From assembly GCA_031276865.1 (NCBI GenBank), contig JAISMF010000039.1, positions 1-45,692 of the forward strand: a stretch of 45,692 nucleotides of DNA. Reading direction: 5' to 3'. Source of the DNA: Deltaproteobacteria bacterium (GTDB taxonomy: Bacteria > Desulfobacterota > Desulfarculia > Adiutricales > Adiutricaceae). A model generated the notes under the pieces. It made no database searches, was not told where the DNA came from, and saw only the letters and a list, made by a program, of their open reading frames with translations. Made by a program: the position numbers and the translations under genes. Position 1 is the stretch's first letter, and each line of letters starts with the position of its first letter. Below are positions 24,835 to 34,542 of this stretch, in pieces.

Positions 24835-25827
24835 TTAAGAGCGTCCGGGCCGGACTTTTTCGTCCGGCTCCAGAAAAGAGGCGGCCTTGGAGCGCAGGCC
24901 GCGGTTTTTGGCCTGCCCGGAGCGCATCATCTCCAGCCACAAGGGGTGGGCCCGGGGGATCTTCTCCATCAGATCCTTAATCAGGTTCTGAAGCGTCGGG
25001 ACGGAAATGTTCAAAGTCTTCAGGGAGTAGTCGAGGTCCACTTCCAAGGCCTCCATGGGCACGGGGTAGCCTATCTTATGGGCCAGGATGTCCGCCAGGG
25101 CGGCCGCGGCGGTCATCTTTTTAAATTCCGGCGCCTCCTTGGGGCGGTGGTGGTACAAAATGCCCTCCTGGAAGACCCGGGGGAGGTTCCAGTTGAAGGC
25201 CAGCATGTAGCCTATGACGTCGTGCCTGAGGCCCAAGGCCGACTCGGCGTCGAAGAGGGACATTCCGGCGTTCACCAGCTCCATGAGCTGCTGAAACTGG
25301 GAGGGGAACTTGGAGACCAGGATGATCAGGCCCAGCTCGTGAAGAAGGCCCGTGATCATGGCCTCCGAAGGCTCCACGGCCTTGGAGACGACGGCTATCT
25401 CGCGGGCGATAAACGAGACCGAGAGGGAATGCAGCCAGAGTCCCTCGCCGTCGAAGTTGGCCGGAACCGAACTTAGATCGAAGGTCTCCGAGAGCCCCAG
25501 GCCCATGGCCATGAACTCCAGCTCCTTGAAGCCGATGACCAATATGGCCCGCTCCAACGAGGATACGGGCTGCTCCAGGGCGTAGAAGGCGGAGTTGCTG
25601 AGGCTTATGACCTTGGCCGTCAGGGCGGGGTCCTGGGAGAGGACCCGCTCTAGATCCTTGGCCTGGGTGTCCTCCTTCATAAGCAGGGTCAGCAGGGCGT
25701 AGGTGGTGTGGGGCAGGCTCACGAGCTTCCCGATGTCGGGGAGCCGGTGAACCACCTGGGGGTCGATGGCGCTCGCCAGCTCGTCGTAGCCGGCCGCGGC
25801 GGGGGTTTGGGAGGACAAATTCGCCAT
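24835..25827 (-). CDS. HDOD-domain signalling protein
   Basis: A 330-residue cytoplasmic protein. The HDOD domain covers about residues 28-235: DIGKLVSLPHTTYALLTLLM, SQDPALTAKVISLSNSAFY, then SSLERAILVIGFKELE. A degenerate HD motif occurs as GLLHELGLIIL. HDOD proteins resemble HD-GYP phosphodiesterases but lack the full catalytic set and usually act as scaffolds in signalling. The last 30 residues are basic and contain an inverted repeat in DNA (GCCGGAC-TTTTTC-GTCCGGC at 24849-24868) that could also serve as a transcription end signal. It stands alone between rnhA and a long gap. Its partner is unknown. Confidence 0.9.
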   Translation of the reverse strand: MANLSSQTPAAAGYDELASAIDPQVVHRLPDIGKLVSLPHTTYALLTLLMKEDTQAKDLERVLSQDPALTAKVISLSNSAFYALEQPVSSLERAILVIGFKELEFMAMGLGLSETFDLSSVPANFDGEGLWLHSLSVSFIAREIAVVSKAVEPSEAMITGLLHELGLIILVSKFPSQFQQLMELVNAGMSLFDAESALGLRHDVIGYMLAFNWNLPRVFQEGILYHHRPKEAPEFKKMTAAAALADILAHKIGYPVPMEALEVDLDYSLKTLNISVPTLQNLIKDLMEKIPRAHPLWLEMMRSGQAKNRGLRSKAASFLEPDEKVRPGRS

Positions 25828-27218
25828 CCTTAAAAAAACGAAGCCTTCCGTCGACGGGGGAACAACCCTGAGAAAAAGCCGTAGGGAAACGGCTCATCCG
25901 GAAAAAACCGCGTGAAGGGAAACGCTCCGAAAAGCTCAAACCCGAAGAAGGCGGGAGGGCTTGAAAGGAACGCCGGGTTACGATTATGTCATAAAACGAG
26001 GGGAAAATGAAGAGACAAAGCGGAAAGGATCGGGCGGAAAAGAGCGCGGCCTAAACCAGCCGCCCGAATCCGACCGTAAGAGCGTAACCGAAGGGGGGCT
26101 CCGAGGCAAGGCGCCTTAAAAGGCGTTTTTTTACGTAAATATCATCTTTTTTTCGTTTTTTTTAATTCAGGCCCCAAACGCCCGCGCTTATCGCGAAAAG
26201 GTCCAAAAAATCGGAGTTTTTCCCAAACGTGAAAAAAAATCGGCGGATGAATTTTTTTTCGCCGCCCCGACTCGAATCAAGGGGAGGGATCGTTCCAAGC
26301 CGCGCGGGCGGGTTTCGACGGGGCGGATTTTTCCGATATTTCGATTTTTTCCCCCTTCCGCTTGATTTTATCCGGCTTCGGGCGGGTGTTTTCCACGGAG
26401 AACCGCTTTTTTTTGTTTTTTTAAAAACGCGCTTGGAAAAAGACGACTCCGCAAGATGAGAAAACGCCAAAATCTCGCGGATAAAAATTCGGAGGCGGTA
26501 TCAACCCGCCGCCGAAGATTTTTTCACGGGCTTTTTAATTTTAAGCCGGCGTTGGGAAAAGGGTTTCCCCTCCGGCCGAAAAGCGTGATAAAGCCGTCAT
26601 GAGAAATAATCGACGCGCGCCTGAAAAATCCTTCCGATTTAAAATTTTGAAAAAACATACTTTAGAAGGTGTGGTATGTTTTAATTTAATCCAGATAGTG
26701 AATGTCATCTCTATTCGTTTTTCATAGCCGGAATTTCCCGCCCGCGTCGAAATTCCAAAAAAAACTTTTCAGCCGCGGCCCCGAAAAGGCGTCCGGCCCG
26801 AAACGGCGGGGACTAAAAAGAGGCGAAAACGTTAATCGCCAAAGCCGAATTCGCCGCGCGACCGGCTTTTCGAAGTTTAGACGCCGGAATCCCCGATACG
26901 CCATTTAGGTTTTTTCAGCCCGGGCGCCGTGAAGATTCTTTATCGAGGTCTTTTAAACGCGCGTTTAGAAAAGCCGCTTGGCGCTTTTTTTCCTGAAAAC
27001 GGCGGCTTCGGCCTCGCCCGGCGAAAGGGAGGCGGGCGAGCGGAAGAGCCGCGCGTCTTTTCGTTTTCGCCCGCGAAGACCGGTCATAGAAGGGGGTTTT
27101 TAAAAATTCTTTTCGAGCGGAAAAAAAGCGAAGCCGTTTCCAGCCGGAAAACAAGCCCGGGCCGGGTCGTTTGTTTAGCGGGGCCAAGGGAGCTTTAGGG
27201 CGACGCGCCTTTTTGGCG
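25828..27218. other. Long gap without a recognised gene
   Basis: About 1.4 kb with mixed composition and many A/T homopolymer runs. I find no gene, RNA or decayed coding sequence that I can name. One perfect inverted repeat is present: AAACATAC / GTATGTTT, which together span 26653-26680; it could be a protein-binding site, although no gene starts close by. Confidence 0.45.
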
Positions 27219-27264
27219 AAAAAAAACCCCCGCCCGGAGAATCTCTCCGAACGGAGGCGGCGAG
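27219..27264 (-). terminator. Rho-independent terminator behind rho
   Basis: On the minus strand CCGCC ... CGGAGA-GAT-TCTCCG ... GGCGG folds into a stem and eight T follow (27226-27219). Closer to the stop codon, at 27276-27299, lies a perfect 24-bp palindrome GCTTCGAGGGGG/CCCCCTCGAAGC without a T-run. Confidence 0.75.
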
Positions 27265-27305
27265 GCGGATGGAAAGCTTCGAGGGGGCCCCCTCGAAGCG
27301 ACCCC

Positions 27306-28601
27306 TCAGGAGCTCATGGAGTCTAAAAATTCCTGGTTGTCCTTGCTTCCCCGCATCTTGTCCAGGAGAAACTCCATGCTGTCCACCGGGTTCAAGGGGC
27401 TTAGGAGCTTTCTTAAAATCCATATTCTATTTAGCTCCTTTTCGCTTAAGAGCAGATCCTCCTTGCGGGTGCCCGAGCGGTTGATGTCCATGGCCGGGAA
27501 AACCCTCTTGTCGGAGAGCTTGCGGTCCAGATGGATCTCCATGTTGCCCGTGCCCTTGAACTCCTCGAAGATGACCTCGTCCATGCGGCTTCCCGTGTCT
27601 ATGAGGGCGGTCGCGATGATGGTGAGCGAGCCTCCCTCCTCCACGTTCCTGGCCGCGCCGAAGAAGCGCTTGGGCCGGTGCAGGGCGTTGGAATCCACGC
27701 CGCCGGAGAGGATCTTCCCCGAGGGCGGCACCACGGTGTTGTAGGCCCGGGAAAGCCGGGTGATGGAATCGAGGAGGATGACCACGTCCCTTTTATGCTC
27801 CACCAGCCTCTTGGCCTTCTCTATCACCATGTCGGCCACCTGCACGTGCCGGGTGGCCGGCTCGTCGAAAGTGGAGCTTATCACCTCGCCGGAAACAGAG
27901 CGCTGCATGTCGGTGACCTCCTCCGGCCGCTCGTCTATGAGGAGCATGATGAGGGTCACGTCGGGGTGGTTGCGGGTGATGGAGTTGGCGATGTTCTGCA
28001 GGAGGATGGTTTTTCCCGTGCGGGGCGGCGAGACTATCAATCCGCGCTGGCCCTTGCCGATGGGGGTCATCATGTCCATAATGCGCATGGAGTAGTTGCG
28101 GGTCTCGGTTTCCAGCCTTATGCGCTCCTCCGGGTAGAGGGGGGTCAAATTGTCGAAGAGGATCTTGTCCCGGGTCACCTCCTCCGGATCCTCGAAATTG
28201 CACTGCTCCACTTTCAAGAGGGCGTAATAGCGCTCCGTCTCCTTGGGGGGGCGGATCTGGCCCACCACCGTGTCTCCGGTGCGGAGGCTGAAACGGCGGA
28301 TCTGGCTGGGGGAGACGTAGATGTCGTCGGGACCGGGGAGGTAGTTGGACTCCGGAGCCCGCAGAAAGCCGAAACCGTCGGGAAGCGTCTCCAGCACCCC
28401 GCCGCCGAAGATCATGCCGTTTAAGAGGGTCTGGGCCTGCAAAAGGGCGAAGATGAGCTCCTGCTTGCGCATGGAGGCGGAATTTTCGATCTTCAATTCT
28501 TTGGCCAGGCTGTTGAGTTCGGAAATGGACATCCGCTTAAGCTCGGAGAGGTCCATTTTTTCGGAGAGTACGGTTTCTTTCGTTATGCGGGATTTAGCCA
28601 T
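27306..28601 (-). CDS. rho: Transcription termination factor Rho
   Basis: A 431-residue hexameric RNA helicase. The N-terminal helical domain ([20 protein letters not shown], with [11 protein letters not shown]) and the cold-shock RNA-binding domain ([20 protein letters not shown], residues about 75-95) are followed by the ATPase: Walker [21 protein letters not shown], Walker [18 protein letters not shown] loop [16 protein letters not shown]. The length is typical and no insertion is seen. The start is ATG at 28601; a Met 15 codons later (28556) also fits the usual N-terminus. A consensus promoter lies 750 bp upstream, implying a long leader. Rho often controls its own mRNA in such leaders. 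Confidence 0.97.
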   Translation of the reverse strand: MAKSRITKETVLSEKMDLSELKRMSISELNSLAKELKIENSASMRKQELIFALLQAQTLLNGMIFGGGVLETLPDGFGFLRAPESNYLPGPDDIYVSPSQIRRFSLRTGDTVVGQIRPPKETERYYALLKVEQCNFEDPEEVTRDKILFDNLTPLYPEERIRLETETRNYSMRIMDMMTPIGKGQRGLIVSPPRTGKTILLQNIANSITRNHPDVTLIMLLIDERPEEVTDMQRSVSGEVISSTFDEPATRHVQVADMVIEKAKRLVEHKRDVVILLDSITRLSRAYNTVVPPSGKILSGGVDSNALHRPKRFFGAARNVEEGGSLTIIATALIDTGSRMDEVIFEEFKGTGNMEIHLDRKLSDKRVFPAMDINRSGTRKEDLLLSEKELNRIWILRKLLSPLNPVDSMEFLLDKMRGSKDNQEFLDSMSS

Positions 28602-29357
28602 GATGTTCGACGCCGGGGATGACCTGGCGCCCTCCGTGTGTTTAAGACTCCCCCGACTCCCCTAGAGCCGGGGCGGGGTCTCTGGTTCTCCAAACCCGAG
28701 GCCTAAGACGCGCGGGATCTTTTAGCCGGGAAAGGGGAAAAAAGAGGAGCGGGGCCGGGGGGCGGGTTCCGCCGCCCCCCGGCCGGGCGCGTTAAATTTC
28801 AAAATTGAAACAACTTGCCGGTAAGTTTACATCATCCGCGTTCATAGTCAAGAGCCGGAAGGAGAAAGGCCCCCCGAAGCTCCCCGGGGCCGCCTCCCCA
28901 GGCGCGAAAAAGGAGGGACGCTTTTCCGGACGCGGGCGGCGTTTGGCGGGGGACGCCCCCCCCCGCGTTCCGCCCTTCTCCCGGGCTTTCCGGCTCTCCG
29001 CTTTCTTTTCGGCCCGAAGCCTTCCCGTGGAAAAGGGGGAAACGGCCGGCGGAAAAAAAGACGCTGTTTAATGTAAAAGCTGGTTCGATAAGGAGGCGCC
29101 TTGACGGGCGCGGAAGGCGGGGTTTTTTGGGTCGCGGCCGGCCTGGGCCGACAGGGTCGATGAGGGGGGCTGAAACCTGGAAAGAAAAAAGCTTCGCTAA
29201 CAAGCATCCGCGAGCGGATAGTCGGAAACGATCCGCTCCCGGCCGGGGGAAAAAGAAAGGCGAAGGCGGTTCAACCGGAGGCCTTTTTAGCAGAAAAGGA
29301 GCTCCGCCGCAAGAATAAAATTGGCCGGCGGCGCCGGAATCCGATGATAATTATCCT
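28602..29357 (-). other. Long untranslated region upstream of rho
   Basis: About 750 bp lie between the only clear promoter and the rho start. I could not match it to tmRNA, 6S, SRP RNA or a known riboswitch. It holds several GC-rich inverted stretches (for example AGCGGATCG ... ATCCGCTC on the minus strand around 29208-29238), and could be either a long rho leader or an unidentified small RNA plus a separate weak rho promoter. Confidence 0.4.
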
Positions 29358-29387
29358 ATTATAATCTTAATAGGTTTTTTTTGTCAA
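29358..29387 (-). promoter_or_regulatory. Consensus sigma70-type promoter upstream of rho
   Basis: On the minus strand TTGACA (29387-29382), an 18-bp spacer and TATAAT (29363-29358): both boxes are exact consensus. Transcription runs towards rho. Confidence 0.8.
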
Positions 29388-29639
29388 CACTTTTAAAAAA
29401 TAAAAAGCGCCCTGGGCTCCCTGGAGCTTCGTCACGGCTCGGGAAAGCCTTTTTCCCCGGTCGGAGACCCCCCCTCCCGGGGAGAGCGGGACGTTTTTTC
29501 GGCGCCCCGGCCTGCGGGCCTTCCGCCGCCCTTCCGGCGTCCTCCCGGCGCCTTCCAGGAGGCCTCCCGGCGCCGTTTCGGGGGAAAAATTTTTCCCCCG
29601 AAACTCGCGGCCTCCTTTCCGGGAAACCGAGAGTTTCCC

Positions 29640-29822
29640 TTACGGAAGGGAAGAAAGGAAAAACGGAGGGAAAAACGGAAAACGAAGGAAAAGCGAAAAA
29701 ACCGAAGATAAGGAGGAACGAAAAAAAGGAAGACGAGGAAGGACGAAAAAACGGAAGAAAGGAAGGACGAAATGAAAAAAGGAAAAAGGAAAAAGGAAAA
29801 TCGTTAAAAAGTAAGACCGAAA
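29640..29822. repeat. Low-complexity homopurine tract
   Basis: About 180 bp that is almost entirely A and G on the plus strand, built from variants of GGAAG, GAAAAA and GGACGAA. It lies just downstream of the M48-like gene. No hairpin terminator is visible here; the complementary strand, in the direction of transcription, is a pyrimidine tract of the kind that Rho factor uses poorly. Confidence 0.6.
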
Positions 29823-29827
29823 AAACT

Positions 29828-31141
29828 CTAGTTGCTTTTCAGGTGGGAGGGGTCCCCTTTGAAATCCCCGTTCAAGGAGTCCGCATCCGTTCCGCCGGCG
29901 GCCCCGTCGCCGCCGTCGCCCGGCCCTTTTCCGTCCGTCGGGCCGGATTTCTTCTGGGACGACTTCTGAAAGCGTTCCTTCCGGCTCCTCTCCCGGCTCC
30001 TCTCCGCCTCGCCGGTGAGCTCCATGAGGGAGTCTTTGAGCCTTTTCAGCTGGGTTTCGGGGGAGGGCCGGGGACGGAAGAGATCGAGGAAAAAAGAGCT
30101 TCCGGAGGGCTCCATGTTGTACCGCGCCAAAACGTCCACCGATTCGAAAAGCCCGGGGACGTCCCGGGTCACGGTCACGGCCGCGGCCGAGAGCTTCAAG
30201 TTGAGGGCGCGGCGCAAAAGCAGCCCGGAAAACTCGGAAAACCAGGCCGAGGCCCAGGAACCCATCCAGATGAGCGCCACCAGGTTCACCCGGGGTTCGG
30301 AGGGGTAGCCCGCGGCCAGTCCCAGGGAGTTTAAGAGGATGAGCACCACCGGGGCCCCCAGGGCCAAGGAGAGGAGGCGGTAGACCTTGAGGTTTCGGGG
30401 GACCTTCACCAGATAGGCCAAAGAGGCGATCACTATCTGAGTCCGCAGCGCCGGCGGCGGAAAGGCGCTTAGGGCCTTTTCGGGAATCAAAAGCCGCCCC
30501 CCGCTCACCCGCGGGGGTTGGAGGCCCTCCTGAAAGGAGAGATCTATCCAGACGGAATTCGGCCGCGGCCTCTTCCCGCCCTCTTCGGGGAGGAGCTTGA
30601 GGATCTGATCCACCCCCCGGGGCACCTCGTCGTCTTGAGCCGGGCGGAAGCGCTCCGGACGGAGCGTGAAAAGGAAAAGCGGGCGCAGGAAGAGAGCCAG
30701 GCAGACGAGGTAGACCAAAAGGAGGTATAAAAGGCCCCAAATCAGGACGTTTAGGGAGACCAGGGCGTAGAAGAGCGCCAGGCTTAAAAGGGCGAGGGCC
30801 GGAAGCGCCAGGAGGCTCCAAAGAAATCGGGGCTTGAGGCGCCGCCAAAAGGGCCTGGGGTCGAGGCCGAAGGCGTTTCGCAGCTGGGAGCGGGCCATGA
30901 CGAAGGGGAGCCTGGCGAGGAGGACCACCGCCGCCGAGGCCAAAACGACCAGGATCTCGGAGGGCGTCTTCCCCAAAGAGGCGTTCAGGGCGGCGAAGAG
31001 CCGCGGAGCCAGGAAGGCGAAGACCAAAAGCATGGCCGTGAATTCCGTCATGCGCGAAACGGCCGCCAGACAGAAGTCCGTCAGGCTGAAAAGATGGGGC
31101 CTTTCCCCCGCGGCGGCCCCCAGGTAGAGTTTTCTAAACAT
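29828..31141 (-). CDS. M48-like (Ste24/HtpX) membrane protein lacking the zinc protease motif
   Basis: A 437-residue protein with about four to six membrane helices: two near residues 35-80, two or three at 105-160 and one or two at 260-310. The segment between follows the M48 peptidase layout: NSVWIDLSFQEG, GGRLLIPEKALSAFP, then LRTQIVIASLAYLVKVP where the family has the HEXXH helix. Later RRALNLKLSAAAVTVTRDVP matches the EyeAD region and PSPETQLKRLKDSL matches the HPPxxxRI region. All zinc ligands and the catalytic Glu are missing, so it should be a pseudopeptidase. The last 65 residues are charged and low in complexity. The start ATG at 31141 has GGGAGG upstream. It follows the sigma54 regulator but is separated by a hairpin at 31183-31204. 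Confidence 0.7.
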   Translation of the reverse strand: MFRKLYLGAAAGERPHLFSLTDFCLAAVSRMTEFTAMLLVFAFLAPRLFAALNASLGKTPSEILVVLASAAVVLLARLPFVMARSQLRNAFGLDPRPFWRRLKPRFLWSLLALPALALLSLALFYALVSLNVLIWGLLYLLLVYLVCLALFLRPLFLFTLRPERFRPAQDDEVPRGVDQILKLLPEEGGKRPRPNSVWIDLSFQEGLQPPRVSGGRLLIPEKALSAFPPPALRTQIVIASLAYLVKVPRNLKVYRLLSLALGAPVVLILLNSLGLAAGYPSEPRVNLVALIWMGSWASAWFSEFSGLLLRRALNLKLSAAAVTVTRDVPGLFESVDVLARYNMEPSGSSFFLDLFRPRPSPETQLKRLKDSLMELTGEAERSRERSRKERFQKSSQKKSGPTDGKGPGDGGDGAAGGTDADSLNGDFKGDPSHLKSN

Positions 31142-31182
31142 TCGCCTCCCGTCCCGGCGCGTTTAAAGGGCGCCTTCCCGCA

Positions 31183-31204
31183 CCGGGGCCTTTTTTGGCC
31201 CCGG
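31183..31204. terminator. Hairpin between the sigma54 regulator and the M48-like gene
   Basis: CCGGGGCC and GGCCCCGG are exact complements around six T (plus strand). No T-run follows on the minus strand, so termination efficiency is uncertain. Confidence 0.4.
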
Positions 31205-31299
31205 GGCTCTTCCCGTCTAGCGGTCTTCGTCCCCAACCCGCCCCGAAGGCCTTTTCCGAAAGCTTAGCCCAGGACGGCGCCAGGGGATCTCCCGGGGCC

Positions 31300-32745
31300 T
31301 CAGGCCTCCCGGTTCTCCTTGGTCTTGATGCCGTAGAGGCGCAGCTTGGTGATGAGGGCCCGGCGGGAAAGCCCCAGGATCATCGCCGCCCGGGTGTGGT
31401 TGTCCCCGGCCCCGGCCAGGGCCCGGGCGATTATCTCCCTTTCGACGGCCTCGTTTACGGTTTTCAAGGCGCTCTTGAGATCGCTCCAGTCCGCCGGCAG
31501 CTTTAATAGCAGCTCGCCCGAGGCCTCCCCGCTTTCCCTGGCCCCGAAGGCCCCCGCCCCCCCGCCTCCCCCCTCGTCGCCGTAGAGGAGATCCTGCGGA
31601 CCGATGAGCTCAGTATCGCTCATGATGGCCGCCTGTTCTATGACGTTGCGCAGGGCCCGGACGTTTCCGGAAAACCTTAAAAGGCTAAGTTCCTTCAGCG
31701 CGGCGGGGGAGAGGCGCTTTTTCCCCAGCTGGTGCTTGGAGACGGCCTCCTCTAAAAAATGCCGGGCCAGGATGGGTATGTCCTCCCGGCGCTCCCGCAG
31801 GGGGGGCATCACCAGGCGGATGACGTTCAAGCGGTAGTAGAGGTCCTCCCGAAAACGCCCCTCCTGCACCTCCACGGAGAGGTTCCGGTTGGTGGCGGCC
31901 ACCACCCGCAGATCCACCTTCCGGGAGACGTTCTCCCCCACCCGGCGCACCTCCTCTTCCTGGAGGACCCTTAAGAACTTCACCTGCATCTCCAAAGGGA
32001 GTTCGGAGATCTCGTCTAAAAAGAGGGTGCCGCCGTCCGCCTCGGAGATGAGGCCGGCCTTGGCCTTCTCGGCGCCGGTGAAGGCCCCCTTGACGTGCCC
32101 GAAAAACTCGCTCTCCACCAGATTGGCGGGGATGGCCCCGCAGTTCACCGCCACGAAGGCGTGGCCCCGCCTGGGGCCGTTTTGGTGGATGGAGCGGGCG
32201 GCGAGCTCCTTTCCCGTGCCGGACTCCCCGGTTATGAGGATGGTGGCCTTGGTGTCCGCGACCCGCCTGATGGTGTCGAAGACCCGGCTCATGGCCGGAG
32301 AGTCGCCTAAAAAAACGGAGGAGTCCAGGCGCTCCTCCATGCGCTTCTTCAGCAGGCGGTTCTCGTCTAAGAGGCGCTTCCTCTCCAGGGCCTTCTCCAA
32401 AACCAGGACTATCTCCTCTTCGTTAAAGGGCTTGGAGATGTAGTCGTAGGCCCCGGCCTTCATGGCGAGGATGGCGGTCTCCATGGAGGCGAAGGCGGTG
32501 ACCACGATGACCACCAGGTCGCGGTCCATTTCTTTGAGGCGCCCCAAAAGCTCGATGCCGTCCAGGCCCGGCATCTTCAAATCGGTGAAGACCGCGTCGA
32601 AGCTCTGCCTCTCCACCAAAGCCAAGGCCTCCTCGCCCGAGGCCGCGAGGGAGCAGGAGTAGTTCTTCTTCCCGAGCATTATGGACATGATCCGGCGGAT
32701 GTGATCCTCGTCGTCCACGATGAGTATGTTCGCTAGACTCTTCAC
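31300..32745 (-). CDS. NtrC-family sigma54-dependent response regulator
   Basis: A 481-residue protein with receiver, AAA+ and Fis-type DNA-binding domains. Receiver: DD at residues 11-12, phospho-acceptor Asp55 in VFTDLKMPG, Lys in YISKPFNEEE. AAA+ domain: Walker A GESGTGKE, the sigma54-contact loop GAFTGA, Walker B GGTLFLDEISELP, and the R-finger region. C-terminus: AAMILGLSRRALITKLRLYG. The start is GTG at 32745, sharing its G with the TAG stop of the kinase gene, so the two are coupled. An Ala/Gly-rich linker precedes the DNA-binding domain. It is activated by phosphorylation and opens sigma54 promoters; the target regulon cannot be told. Confidence 0.95.
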   Translation of the reverse strand: MKSLANILIVDDEDHIRRIMSIMLGKKNYSCSLAASGEEALALVERQSFDAVFTDLKMPGLDGIELLGRLKEMDRDLVVIVVTAFASMETAILAMKAGAYDYISKPFNEEEIVLVLEKALERKRLLDENRLLKKRMEERLDSSVFLGDSPAMSRVFDTIRRVADTKATILITGESGTGKELAARSIHQNGPRRGHAFVAVNCGAIPANLVESEFFGHVKGAFTGAEKAKAGLISEADGGTLFLDEISELPLEMQVKFLRVLQEEEVRRVGENVSRKVDLRVVAATNRNLSVEVQEGRFREDLYYRLNVIRLVMPPLRERREDIPILARHFLEEAVSKHQLGKKRLSPAALKELSLLRFSGNVRALRNVIEQAAIMSDTELIGPQDLLYGDEGGGGGAGAFGARESGEASGELLLKLPADWSDLKSALKTVNEAVEREIIARALAGAGDNHTRAAMILGLSRRALITKLRLYGIKTKENREA

Positions 32746-34451
32746 TAAAGCTTGGCCTCCGGCAGGCTGATGGTAAAGGAGGACCCCCCGCCCTCCCGGG
32801 AGGAGAGCTCCAGGCGGCCCCGGTAGCTGTCCACGATGCGCTGGCAGATGGCGAGGCCCAAACCCGTGCCCTGGCCCGGGCCCTTGGTGGTGAAGAAGGG
32901 GTCGAAGACCCGCCGGCGCACCTCGGCGGACATGCCGGGGCCGTTGTCGGAGAGGGTCATGACGGTGAAACCCGGCGCCTTGGACAAAGCCACCTTGAAG
33001 ACCGGCGGGGGCTCGTTTTGCTCGCTCATCGCCTGGGCGGCGTTCATGGCGATGATGATCAAGGCCTGGGCCAGGTGGTCCCTATCCATGGCCACCAGAT
33101 GCGGGGCGTGGGCCGGATCCAGGTCGTATTTCACCTTCACCCGGGAAAAAACCCGCTGGGCCTCCAGCATGGTCATGATCTTGGGGGCGTGCTCGGCTAG
33201 ATCCAGAATCTCGGAGAGGCCCCGGCTGGGCCGCGAGTAGTCCAAAAGCTCCTTTAAAATCTTCTGGATCCTGGCCGTCTGGGTGAGGATGGCCTGGAGG
33301 TACTCCTTACGCTCGGATTCATCCTCCACTCCGGAGTCGAGTATCTGCGCGTAGCCCGAGATGGTGGAGAGGGGGTTCCCCACCTCGTGGGCCACTCCGG
33401 CGGCCAAAACGCCGATGGAGGCGAGCTTTTCGGAGTGGAGGAGCTGCCGCTCCAGCTGCCGGCGCTCGGTTAAATCGGACACCATGAGCATCCAGCTGGG
33501 CTCCCCCTCGCCGGGCTCGTCCGTGGCGGAGGACGAGGATATCAAAACCACCCGCCTCTCGCCGGAGGCGTTTAAAAGCACCGCCTCGAAGGAGCGGTCG
33601 GCCGGGGGCGGCGCCCCCGGCGACCAGTCCTCCAAGGCGAGGCCGTCCTCCAAAAGCCCCCGAAACTCGCGCCCCAAAAGCTCCTCTTTGGTCCAGCCCC
33701 ACTGGCCGGCCTTGCGGTTGGAGTAGGTCACGAGGCCCCTTCGATCGATTGTGAAGATGGCGTCGTTCGCGGTCTCCAAAAGGCGCTCCAGATAGCCGGA
33801 GCTCTCCCGGGCCCTTCTTTCGGATTCCACCAGCTTGGCGTTGGCGCTGGAGAGGTCGTCGAAGAGCTTCACGTTGCTTAAAGCCGCCGAGGCCTGATCC
33901 GCCATGATGGAGAGCATGTGCTCGTTTTCGGGGGAGAAGGGCTGGGAGGCGGGCCGGGAGAGGATCAAAAGCCCCAAAAAGCGGCGCCGCACCATGAAGG
34001 GGGCGAGGATGAGGGCCCGGGGGCCCTCCCCCTCCGCGGCCAAAGGGTCCAGGGAGCCCGGGGCCTCGGGGAGGTTCAAAAGCCCCTGGGGCCGCCCCGT
34101 CGGAAGATCCAAGGCGGAAAGGGAGAAGGGCCCGGCCTCCCCGTCCCCGTAGTAGACGAACTCCTCTTTATCCGTAAAGTAGGCCGCCCGTAAAAGGAGT
34201 GAGTCGTCGGCGTCCGAGGAGCGGTCCTTTAAAAGCAGGCACAGACGGTCCACCAGCACCTCGTGGGCCACGGCCGTCATGAGGGCCGCGGCCAGGGACT
34301 CCACGGAAAGGGTGGTCCTTAAAGCGTCCCCCACCCGGCGCACGAGCGAGAGCTCTTCCAGCTTCTGGTCGTAGCGCTCGTAGATCTCCGTTAAAGTGCT
34401 TTTGTAGATCTCAAGCTTGGCCTCCAGCTCGTCGAATCTCTTCTCTTCCAT
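32745..34451 (-). CDS. Soluble sensor histidine kinase (GAF-PAS-HisKA-HATPase)
   Basis: A 568-residue kinase with no membrane segment. Residues 1-40 are coiled coil, 45-200 a GAF domain, 222-330 a PAS domain ([20 protein letters not shown]). HisKA follows with His355 in [20 protein letters not shown]. The ATPase domain has the N box [17 protein letters not shown], and [17 protein letters not shown]. The HEVGNP variant of the H box is typical of NtrB-like kinases. It is coupled to the sigma54 regulator by a one-base overlap and lies 91 bp after purA on the same strand. The signal is probably cytoplasmic; GAF and PAS ligands are unknown. Confidence 0.93.
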   Translation of the reverse strand: MEEKRFDELEAKLEIYKSTLTEIYERYDQKLEELSLVRRVGDALRTTLSVESLAAALMTAVAHEVLVDRLCLLLKDRSSDADDSLLLRAAYFTDKEEFVYYGDGEAGPFSLSALDLPTGRPQGLLNLPEAPGSLDPLAAEGEGPRALILAPFMVRRRFLGLLILSRPASQPFSPENEHMLSIMADQASAALSNVKLFDDLSSANAKLVESERRARESSGYLERLLETANDAIFTIDRRGLVTYSNRKAGQWGWTKEELLGREFRGLLEDGLALEDWSPGAPPPADRSFEAVLLNASGERRVVLISSSSATDEPGEGEPSWMLMVSDLTERRQLERQLLHSEKLASIGVLAAGVAHEVGNPLSTISGYAQILDSGVEDESERKEYLQAILTQTARIQKILKELLDYSRPSRGLSEILDLAEHAPKIMTMLEAQRVFSRVKVKYDLDPAHAPHLVAMDRDHLAQALIIIAMNAAQAMSEQNEPPPVFKVALSKAPGFTVMTLSDNGPGMSAEVRRRVFDPFFTTKGPGQGTGLGLAICQRIVDSYRGRLELSSREGGGSSFTISLPEAKL

Positions 34452-34542
34452 AGGCTTCGGGGAAAAAGGGGAAAAAGGCGGCGCCCGCTCGGAACCGGAA
34501 AGGTCCTTAAAGGTCCTTCCGCGGGAAAGCGGCCAAAGGGGC

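Noticed and set aside
29070..29100. Possible tRNA T-loop (GGTTCGATAAGG)
   Set aside because: No acceptor, D or anticodon stem could be fitted around it. No tRNA gene was found in the window.
29640..30848. Minus-strand open frame of 402 codons overlapping the M48-like gene
   Set aside because: Out of frame with the M48-like protein, extremely rich in Pro, Gly and Arg, and extends into the homopurine tract. It is a composition shadow.
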